Shown one piece after another: positions 7,807-13,164 of a DNA stretch of 17,905 nt. A program made the translations under genes and the position numbers. The stretch covers positions 1 through 17,905 of the forward strand of contig DAORXQ010000026.1 in assembly GCA_035371905.1 (NCBI GenBank), read 5' to 3'. The notes below the pieces were generated by a model that did no database searches, was not told the origin of the DNA, and saw only the letters and a program-made list of their open reading frames with translations. Position 1 is the first letter of the stretch. Each line of letters starts with the position of its first letter. Origin of the DNA: a bacterium. Its GTDB lineage: Bacteria; Ratteibacteria; UBA8468; B48-G9; JAFGKM01.

Positions 7807-8880
7807 ATGAAAAACATAACTATTTCTATATATTTTATTTTAACAACATTTCTTTTTGCCCAAAGTAAAAATGGAGGAGAAATGGATAAACAAATACCTT
7901 CTTTATGTGAAGTATATAAAGATTATTTTCCAATTGGAGCAGCAGTTAACTTAAAAACTGTAGTTTCTCATGCGGATTTACTGAAAAAACATTTTAATAG
8001 TATAACTCCTGAAAATCATACAAAATGGGGTTTAATTCATCCTTTACCTAATAAATATAATTTTGAAGATGCAGATAAAATAATAAATTTCGCAATTGAA
8101 AACAAAATGAAAATAAGAGGGCATACACTTGTTTGGCATATTCAGGTTCCTGAATGGGTTTTTAAAGATGAAAAGGGGAACTGGATAGATAAGGATACAC
8201 TTTTGAAACGACTTTATGAACATATTAAAACTGTTGTTGGATATTATAAAGGTAAAGTTTATGCATGGGATGTTGTAAATGAGGCAATTTCAGACAAAGA
8301 AGGAGAGTTTTTAAGAGATGAGCCATGGTACAAAATTGGAGGAGAAGAGGTTATAGAAAAAGCATTTATTTGGGCTCATGAAGTAGACCCAGATGCTATT
8401 TTGTTTTATAATGATTATAATCTGGAATTACCATCTAAAAGAGAAAAGGCATATCAATTGATTAAAAAACTGAAAGAAAAAGGAATTCCTGTTGGAGGGA
8501 TAGGCATTCAGGCACACTGGGGATTATATGGAATAACGCCAGAAGATTTAGAAGAGAGTATTAAGAAATTCTCTACACTTGGTGTTCAGATACAGATTAC
8601 AGAGTTTGACATTTCAATATATCTTGATAAAAATGAAAAATTTAATTCCATTGAAGAAGTTCCTGAAGAAAGAATAAAAAAGCAGATAGAACTTTACAAA
8701 AAAGTATTTGAAATTTTAAGAAAACATAAAAATCTAATCACTGGTGTTACTTTCTGGGGAGTTGCAGATGATATTACATGGCTTGATTATTTCCCTGTTA
8801 AAGGTAGAAAAAACTTTCCTCTTTTATTTGACATTTATCATAAACCTAAAAAAGTTTTCTGGGAAATTATAAATTTTTGA
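7807..8880 (+). CDS. secreted GH10 endo-1,4-beta-xylanase
   Basis: 357 residues, close to a stand-alone GH10 catalytic domain of about 320 residues plus a signal peptide. The N-terminus has Lys2, a hydrophobic core and a likely cleavage at FLFA-QS (after Ala18), so it is exported. Family motifs are ITPENHTKWG (66-75), RGHTLVWH (104-111), AWDVVNEA with acid/base Glu159, FYNDYN (200-205), GGIGIQAHW (230-238), QITEFDIS with nucleophile Glu266, and TFWGVADDITWL near the C-terminus. No binding module is attached, so it is probably a periplasmic or soluble enzyme acting on xylan or xylo-oligosaccharides. It lies 6 nt after the DHS-like gene and ends 10 bp before the convergent CcdA-like gene. High confidence. 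Confidence 0.96.
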   Translation: MKNITISIYFILTTFLFAQSKNGGEMDKQIPSLCEVYKDYFPIGAAVNLKTVVSHADLLKKHFNSITPENHTKWGLIHPLPNKYNFEDADKIINFAIENKMKIRGHTLVWHIQVPEWVFKDEKGNWIDKDTLLKRLYEHIKTVVGYYKGKVYAWDVVNEAISDKEGEFLRDEPWYKIGGEEVIEKAFIWAHEVDPDAILFYNDYNLELPSKREKAYQLIKKLKEKGIPVGGIGIQAHWGLYGITPEDLEESIKKFSTLGVQIQITEFDISIYLDKNEKFNSIEEVPEERIKKQIELYKKVFEILRKHKNLITGVTFWGVADDITWLDYFPVKGRKNFPLLFDIYHKPKKVFWEIINF

Positions 8881-8890
8881 TTTTATTTTT

Positions 8891-9499
8891 TCAAAATTTA
8901 TGAAGAATTAAGTTTATTCCCCAGTAAATAAAAATTAAAAAGCCTAAAAATTTAAACAAAACTTTCACCTTTGAATGAAAAAGGATTTTCTGTAAAAAAT
9001 ATGGAATAAAACCAATTATTAACAGCACAGGGAAAATTATAGAACTGAGAGCAAATAGAAAACCAGCAGAAAAACCGAAAAAAATACCTTTATTTAAATA
9101 TGCAATATAAAAAATTAATCCTATTAAAGGAGCGCATGGAGTTATTCCTTCTATAATTCCTAAAAATATAGGTGTAGATGTTTTAAAAACTTTTACATAT
9201 TTTTTTGAAGGAAATAAAAAAAGTATACCTATTAAAATAAGAATTAAACCTGATATATATGAAAAAACTTCTTTTTGAATAATACTCTGAATATAATTTC
9301 CAAAATAAGAAGCAAGTCCTCCAATAAATCCATAAATAAAAATCTTGCTTATGCTGAATAAAGAAGCAATTTTGATTCCTCCTTTCCAGTTATCTGATTC
9401 TTTTATAACCACAGGAAAAAGTAAAAAACAACAATGAAATCCACAAAAACTTATTCCTACAAGAAAGCCGGACAAGAAAAATTGAAGTAAAAATTTCAT
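8891..9499 (-). CDS. CcdA/DsbD-like (DsbD_2 / TauE-UreH-like) inner-membrane protein
   Basis: 202 residues with about six transmembrane segments. The N-terminal motif FCGFHCCFLLFPVV (residues 18-31, Cys19, Cys23, Cys24) and the second-half motif GITPCAPLIG (118-127, Cys122) show the inverted-repeat plan of CcdA/DsbD-type thiol electron carriers. In these, one cysteine from each half forms a redox pair that carries reducing power across the membrane. Related small proteins annotated as sulfite exporter TauE/SafE or UreH-like have the same plan, so a metal- or thiol-transport role is an alternative. No thioredoxin-like partner or cytochrome c maturation gene is adjacent. The ATG is at 9497-9499 with no clear ribosome-binding site. 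The gene is divergent from the HD-domain gene. Confidence 0.75.
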   Translation of the reverse strand: MKFLLQFFLSGFLVGISFCGFHCCFLLFPVVIKESDNWKGGIKIASLFSISKIFIYGFIGGLASYFGNYIQSIIQKEVFSYISGLILILIGILFLFPSKKYVKVFKTSTPIFLGIIEGITPCAPLIGLIFYIAYLNKGIFFGFSAGFLFALSSIIFPVLLIIGFIPYFLQKILFHSKVKVLFKFLGFLIFIYWGINLILHKF

Positions 9500-9602
9500 G
9501 ATTAAATTTTAATCTTTATTTTTAAAAGCAGTCAATTTTAAAAAAATAAAAATTTATTTTTGAAAAATCATTATGATATACTATAAAAAAAAGGAAATTA
9601 AA

Positions 9603-10145
9603 ATGACAAGGGATGATGGTTTTGAACTTTTGAAAAAATATATTTCAAATAAAAATCTCATAAAACACTCTCTTGCGTGTGAAGCAATTATGAGAAAACT
9701 GGCTAAATATTTTGGTGAAAATGAAGAAATCTGGGGACTTGCTGGTTTACTTCATGACCTTGATTATGAATATACAAAAGATAATCCTGAAATTCATGGT
9801 TTAAAAACTATTGAAATGCTGGGTGACAGTGTAAATGAAGAAATAAAGAATGCAATTCTTGCTCATGCTGAAAAGAAAAATCCAGAAACAAAAATTGAAA
9901 AATCTTTATATGCAGTTGACCCTGTTAGTGGGTTTATTGTTGCCTGTGTACTTATAAGACCTGAAAAGAAACTTGAAATTATAGATATTGAATTTTTGAA
10001 AAATAGATTTAAAGAAAAAAGTTTTGCAAAGGGAGCCAACAGAGAACAGATAAAAACATGTGAGACACTGGGAATTAAACTTGATGAATTTCTTTCTCTA
10101 TCACTTGAAAGTATGAAAAAAATTGCTGTAGAACTTGGCCTTTGA
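9603..10145 (+). CDS. HD-domain (HDIG-type) putative phosphohydrolase
   Basis: 180 residues from ATG 9603. The frame extends to an ATG at 9573, but that codon overlaps a TATACT -10-like hexamer (9577-9582). ATG 9603 has AAGGA at 9591-9595, 7 nt away, so it is the better start. HD-superfamily metal ligands are present: His22 (LIKHSLACE), His51-Asp52 (GLLHDLDYE), His65 (EIHGLKTIEML), His88 (AILAHAEKK) and Asp106 (YAVDPVSGFIVA). The size and the late D-x-x-S-G-x-I-V-A motif match small HDIG proteins often annotated as hydrolases. Superfamily members cleave phosphate esters of nucleotides; the substrate is unknown. The stop codon is directly before the tRNA-Thr promoter. Confidence 0.85.
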   Translation: MTRDDGFELLKKYISNKNLIKHSLACEAIMRKLAKYFGENEEIWGLAGLLHDLDYEYTKDNPEIHGLKTIEMLGDSVNEEIKNAILAHAEKKNPETKIEKSLYAVDPVSGFIVACVLIRPEKKLEIIDIEFLKNRFKEKSFAKGANREQIKTCETLGIKLDEFLSLSLESMKKIAVELGL

Positions 10146-10146
10146 G

Positions 10147-10175
10147 TTGACAAGAAGGATGAATTTTTCTATAAT
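10147..10175 (+). promoter_or_regulatory. consensus sigma70 promoter of tRNA-Thr (and probably dcd-like gene)
   Basis: TTGACA (10147-10152) and TATAAT (10170-10175) match the consensus exactly with a 17-bp spacer. Transcription should start near 10182, about 8 nt before the mature tRNA. It is the best promoter in the window and shows that the host uses a standard housekeeping sigma factor. There is no terminator between the tRNA and the downstream dCTP-deaminase-like gene. Confidence 0.88.
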
Positions 10176-10189
10176 AAATTAAAATTAAA

Positions 10190-10261
10190 GCCACCTTAGC
10201 TCAGCGGTAGAGCAGGGCACTTGTAATGCTCAGGTCCGGGGTTCAAATCCCCGAGGTGGCT
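10190..10261 (+). tRNA. tRNA-Thr (anticodon UGU)
   Basis: The full cloverleaf can be drawn. The 7-bp acceptor stem is GCCACCT with AGGTGGC. The D arm is GCTC/GAGC with loop AGCGGTA. The anticodon stem is GGGCA/TGCTC (one G-U pair) with loop CTTGTAA, placing TGT at positions 34-36, which reads ACA and related threonine codons. The T arm is CGGGG-TTCAAAT-CCCCG, and the discriminator is T. CCA is not encoded (TCTT follows), so a CCA-adding enzyme is needed. Confidence 0.96.
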
Positions 10262-10280
10262 CTTAATCTAATTTTTCAAA

Positions 10281-10817
10281 ATGGTCAAGTCAGATAAATG
10301 GATTAAAAAAATGGCTCAGAAAGGTATGATAGAGCCATTTTTTCCTGAAAAGATTAAAAAAGGAATTTCTTTTGGACTTTCCTCTTATGGATATGATTTT
10401 ACAATTTCAAATGAATTTTTGATTTTTAAAGGTAAAATTGCATCTCCAAAACAAATAACAGAAAATGATTTTGAAAAATATAAAGGAAATGTTTGCAAGA
10501 TTCCTCCAAATAGTTTTGTTCTTGGGAAAAGTGTTGAATATTTTAGAATTCCAAGGGAAGTAATTGGAATTTGTTTTGGAAAATCTACTTATGCAAGATG
10601 TGGAATAATTATAAATGTAACCCCTCTTGAGCCAGAATGGGAAGGATTTATTACAATACAAATAGCAAATCTAACTCCTGTTGAAGGTGAAGTTTATGCT
10701 GGAGAAGGGATTGGCCAGGTTATATTTTTATCTGCAGATGAAATATGTGAAAAATCTTATAAAGACCATTCTGGAAAATATAATAATGCAAAAGATATAC
10801 AACTTCCTAAAATATAA
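10281..10817 (+). CDS. dcd: dCTP deaminase homologue with substituted active-site residues
   Basis: 178 residues, full length for bacterial dCTP deaminase (dCTP to dUTP, feeding dTMP synthesis). Family segments are GLSSYGYDF (32-40), CKIPPNSFVLGKSVEYFRIP (72-91), GKSTYARCGI (100-109, keeping the Ser and Arg of the E. coli Ser111/Arg115 pair), NVTPLEPEWEGF (112-123), GEGIGQVIF (141-149) and C-terminal GKYNNAKDIQLPKI. Two key positions differ. The catalytic glutamate (E. coli Glu138, normally in TLEFSN) is Gln127 in TIQIAN. The C-terminal glutamine (Gln182 in the KYxxQ motif) is Ala169. Either the chemistry has changed, for example to a dUTPase-like or other nucleotide hydrolase, or the protein is not a deaminase. 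It lacks a Shine-Dalgarno sequence and starts 19 nt after tRNA-Thr. Confidence 0.82.
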   Translation: MVKSDKWIKKMAQKGMIEPFFPEKIKKGISFGLSSYGYDFTISNEFLIFKGKIASPKQITENDFEKYKGNVCKIPPNSFVLGKSVEYFRIPREVIGICFGKSTYARCGIIINVTPLEPEWEGFITIQIANLTPVEGEVYAGEGIGQVIFLSADEICEKSYKDHSGKYNNAKDIQLPKI

Positions 10818-10867
10818 GTAAAATTATTTCTTAAATCCCAAGTAAATACTTGCTCAACTACAGGTAT

Positions 10868-10905
10868 AAAACATTGGAATTTGAAAAATTCCAAGTGTTT
10901 TTTCT
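10868..10905 (+). terminator. probable rho-independent terminator after the tRNA-Thr/dcd unit
   Basis: A hairpin has a perfect 9-bp stem, TTGGAATTT with AAATTCCAA (10874-10882 and 10886-10894), around a GAA loop. It is extendable by AAAACA/TGTTTT past one bulged G, and a run of six T follows (10898-10903). The stem is AT-rich, so strength is uncertain. A second small inverted repeat, TTCTGG/CCAGAA (10902-10907 and 10918-10923), follows immediately with a T-rich loop. Confidence 0.5.
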
Positions 10906-10936
10906 GGCGTTTTTTGCCCAGAACAAATAAAAATAC

Positions 10937-11077
10937 CTTAAGTCCCCCTCAAAGATTGAGGGGGTGCTGGTGCGACGAATAAGGAGCACCGATTAGCACG
11001 GGTGGCGAGATGGTGAGCCACCTATTTAGGGGAGTTGATACCTATTGAGGATTTTAAAGGGGTTTAAACCCCTTTAA
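10937..11077. ncRNA. dense multi-hairpin element, candidate structured RNA or small mobile repeat (unidentified)
   Basis: About 140 bp that is visibly richer in GC than its surroundings and holds no ORF. In order: CCCCCTCA/TGAGGGGG (10944-10951 with 10957-10964, loop AAGAT); TGCT-GGTGC/GCACC-GATT-AGCA (10965-10973 with 10986-10998, GATT bulge); GGTGGC/GCCACC (11001-11006 with 11017-11022); and a 24-bp perfect palindrome (11054-11077). The second and third hairpins both open with GA and close with GA just inside the stem, which allows tandem sheared G-A pairs, a typical feature of folded RNA. Two near-identical 11-mers, ACCTATTTAGG (11020-11030) and ACCTATTGAGG (11040-11050), lie between the hairpins and the palindrome. 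I do not recognise a known riboswitch or RNA family. A MITE-like or IS200/IS605-end remnant is the main alternative. The strand is undetermined. Confidence 0.5.
11054..11077. repeat. 24-bp perfect palindrome
   Basis: The half-site TTAAAGGGGTTT is followed directly by its exact reverse complement. It could be a dyad operator, a recombination or resolution site, or one end of a small mobile element; as RNA it would form a 9-bp stem with a TTTAAA loop. No T-run follows on the plus strand, so it is not a conventional terminator of upstream genes. Confidence 0.7.
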
Positions 11078-11146
11078 GAAAGAACCGTAGTTGACAATAA
11101 AAACAAAATATAACAAAATAAAAAAGTAAATGGGATTCAGTAAAGA

Positions 11147-11177
11147 TTTACAATCCTGAGTTTAATTATGTTATAAT
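11147..11177 (+). promoter_or_regulatory. putative promoter of the macro-Nudix/trpS/hisC operon
   Basis: TATAAT (11172-11177) is a perfect -10. The best -35 is TTTACA (11147-11152), with a longish 19-bp spacer. The predicted start site falls at about 11183-11185, which coincides with the ATG at 11184, so the mRNA would be leaderless if that codon is used. If translation starts at 11208 instead, the leader is about 24 nt and has no Shine-Dalgarno sequence. Confidence 0.5.
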
Positions 11178-11183
11178 AACTTT

Positions 11184-12137
11184 ATGGAAAAGATTATATT
11201 TTTTTTAATGGGTGTAAAAATCTGCGTTAAAAAAGGAGATATTCTTGAGGAAAAAGTTGATGCTATTGTAAATCCTTCAAATACAAATTTTACTATGGGT
11301 GGTGGACTTGCAAAAAAAATAAAAGAAAAAGGTGGAAATGAAATTGAAAAAATGGCAAAGCGGAAAGGAAGAGTACAGCCCGGGTATTGTATTTATACAG
11401 ATTCCGGTAAATTACTTTCAAAATATATAATTCACGCAGTAACAATGGATATGGATTTTAAGTCAGATTATGATGTAATAAAAAAATGTATGGAAAACTC
11501 TTTTAAACTCTGTAATGATTTGAAGATAAAAACTATTTCTTTTCCTGCTATTGGTTGCGGAACAGGAAAACTTGATAGTAAAAAAATTGCAGAGATTATG
11601 GTAAGGGAAACATTAAGATATTTATCGGGTAAATTTGAAACAGATGAAATAAACTTTGTACTTTTTAAAAAGAGAGATTACGAGAATTTTTGTAATGTTT
11701 TTGAAGAGTATTTGAAAAATTTGACTAAAAAGACGTATAAAAATCCAATTCCCACAGTTGATATAATAATTGAATATAATGATGGAATAGTTTTAATAGA
11801 AAGAAAAAATTATCCTTTTGGCTGGGCAATACCAGGGGGTTTTGTTGAATATGGAGAAAGTTGTGAAGAAACTGCAATTAGAGAGGCAAAAGAAGAAACA
11901 GGACTTGAACTTGAAGATTTGAGACAGTTTAAGACATATTCAAAACCAGGGAGAGACCCAAGATTTCATACAATAACAACCGTTTTTACAGCAAAAGGTA
12001 AAGGATATTTAAAAAGTGGAGATGATGCAAAAAATGCTTCAGTTTTTAATGAAAAAAATTTACCCGAAAATATTGCTTTTGACCACAGGGATGTACTTAT
12101 GGAATACTTTTATTTTAAAAACAAATTAAGAAATTAA
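11184..12137 (+). CDS. macro domain-Nudix hydrolase fusion (predicted ADP-ribose processing)
   Basis: 317 residues from ATG 11184; the alternative ATG 11208 (Met9, MGVKICVKKGDI) gives the more usual macro-domain N-terminus. Residues about 10-175 form a macro domain with GDI, DAIVNPSNTNF (26-36), MGGGLAKKI (38-46) and the glycine-rich loop ISFPAIGCGTGKLD (118-131), which bind ADP-ribose or its derivatives. Residues about 188-317 form a Nudix domain with a complete Nudix box from Gly219 to Leu241 (GFVEYGE, then REAKEETGL). Pro255, 14 residues past the box, and RDPRFHT (257-263) resemble ADP-ribose pyrophosphatases of the MJ1149 type. One chain could therefore release ADP-ribose (or deacetylate O-acetyl-ADP-ribose) and split it to AMP and ribose 5-phosphate. 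It is the likely first gene of an operon with trpS 34 bp downstream. Domain calls are strong; coupled function is inferred. Confidence 0.9.
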   Translation: MEKIIFFLMGVKICVKKGDILEEKVDAIVNPSNTNFTMGGGLAKKIKEKGGNEIEKMAKRKGRVQPGYCIYTDSGKLLSKYIIHAVTMDMDFKSDYDVIKKCMENSFKLCNDLKIKTISFPAIGCGTGKLDSKKIAEIMVRETLRYLSGKFETDEINFVLFKKRDYENFCNVFEEYLKNLTKKTYKNPIPTVDIIIEYNDGIVLIERKNYPFGWAIPGGFVEYGESCEETAIREAKEETGLELEDLRQFKTYSKPGRDPRFHTITTVFTAKGKGYLKSGDDAKNASVFNEKNLPENIAFDHRDVLMEYFYFKNKLRN

Positions 12138-12171
12138 GAAGTTCATAAGTTAATAAGTTCAGGAGTTAAAA

Positions 12172-13164
12172 GTGAAAAAAATAATTTTAAGTGGTATGAG
12201 ACCAACCGGACCTTTACACATAGGACATTTATTTGGCGCTTTAAAAAACTGGAAAAAATTACAGGATGAAGGATATAAATGTTTCTATATGATTGCTGAT
12301 TATCATGCTTTAAGTACAGAATATGCAAATCCCCGTAAAATAAAAGAATATGTAGAAGAAATGGCTATTGATTTTATCTCTTCTGGACTTGACCCGGAAA
12401 AGTCAACAATTTTCATTCAATCTCTTGTACCTGAGCATACTGAGTTACATTTAATATTTTCAATGATTGTTCCTATTCCTTATCTTGAAAGAAATCCAGT
12501 TTATAAAGAACAGATAGAAGAATTGAAAGATAAGGAACTGCATACTTATGGGTTTTTAGGTTACCCGGTATTACAGGCAGCAGATATTTTGATTTATAAG
12601 GCAAACTTTGTTCCAATAGGGATTGACCAACTTCCTCATCTTGAGTTGACAAGAGAAATAGCAAGAAAGTTTAATTATTTATATGGAGAAACATTCCCTG
12701 AACCTGAACCTCTTTTAACAGAAACACCAAAAATTCCAGGAACAGATGGAAGAAAAATGAGTAAGTCATATAATAACTGTATTTTTTTAAAAGATAGCCC
12801 AGAAATTATAGAAGAAAAGGTAAGTAAAATGTTTACAGACCCTAAAAGAATTTACAGAAGAGACCCAGGACATCCTGAAACCTGTCCTGTTTTTGCCTAT
12901 CATAAAATTTTTAATGAAAAAAGAGTAGGGGAGATAGAAAAGGATTGTAAAGGTGCTGTAATTGGATGTACTGATTGTAAAAAAGAACTTGGGAAAAAGA
13001 TTGTTGAATATCTTGAAGAAATAAGAAAAAAAAGAGAGAAAATTGAGAAAAATAAGAAAGATTTGATGGAGATACTTTTGGAAGGAAGCAAGAAAGCAAG
13101 AGAAACAGCAATTAAAACGATTTATGAAGTAAAAGAAAAAATAGGGGTTAAATATGAAAAATAA
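12172..13164 (+). CDS. trpS: tryptophanyl-tRNA synthetase
   Basis: 330 residues, the normal length for a bacterial class Ic tryptophanyl-tRNA synthetase, which charges tRNA-Trp in the cytoplasm. The ATP-binding signature is complete: GMRPTGPLHIGHLFGAL (8-24) holds the HIGH motif at 16-19, and GTDGRKMSKSYNN holds KMSKS at 195-199. The tryptophan-pocket region YPVLQAADILIYKANFVPIGIDQ (131-153) is typical. Translation starts at GTG 12172 with AGGAG at 12161-12165, 6 nt away. The short spacer before it contains AAGTT-type repeats (AAGTTCATAAGTTAATAAG) with no hairpin. The hisC gene overlaps its end by 11 bp, so the two are translationally coupled. Confidence 0.96.
   Translation: MKKIILSGMRPTGPLHIGHLFGALKNWKKLQDEGYKCFYMIADYHALSTEYANPRKIKEYVEEMAIDFISSGLDPEKSTIFIQSLVPEHTELHLIFSMIVPIPYLERNPVYKEQIEELKDKELHTYGFLGYPVLQAADILIYKANFVPIGIDQLPHLELTREIARKFNYLYGETFPEPEPLLTETPKIPGTDGRKMSKSYNNCIFLKDSPEIIEEKVSKMFTDPKRIYRRDPGHPETCPVFAYHKIFNEKRVGEIEKDCKGAVIGCTDCKKELGKKIVEYLEEIRKKREKIEKNKKDLMEILLEGSKKARETAIKTIYEVKEKIGVKYEK

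Larger units (their letters stand above)
10818..11183. other. 366-bp gene-free intergenic region
   Basis: No start codon with a plausible downstream reading frame is present on either strand. The region holds the terminator-like hairpin of the dcd unit, the multi-hairpin element and the palindrome. Further downstream is an AT-rich stretch from about 11091, with an isolated TTGACA at 11091-11096 lacking a well-spaced -10, and finally the probable promoter of the macro-Nudix gene. It is the longest gene-free stretch in the window. Confidence 0.8.

Noticed and set aside
9573..9602. Upstream ATG (9573) for the HD-domain gene
   Set aside because: It overlaps a TATACT -10-like sequence and has no ribosome-binding site, while ATG 9603 is preceded by AAGGA at a proper distance.
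9863..10153. A 96-residue minus-strand open frame opposite the HD-domain gene
   Set aside because: It is a Ser/Phe-rich shadow of a conserved gene, and it also runs into the consensus tRNA promoter.
10944..11022. Hairpin element considered as a hammerhead ribozyme or second tRNA
   Set aside because: The hammerhead core (CTGATGA ... GAAA) is absent, and no anticodon arm or T arm can be drawn.
11091..11114. TTGACA followed by TATAAC as a promoter
   Set aside because: The spacer is only 12 bp, too short for a sigma70 promoter; the TATAAT at 11172-11177 is a better candidate.
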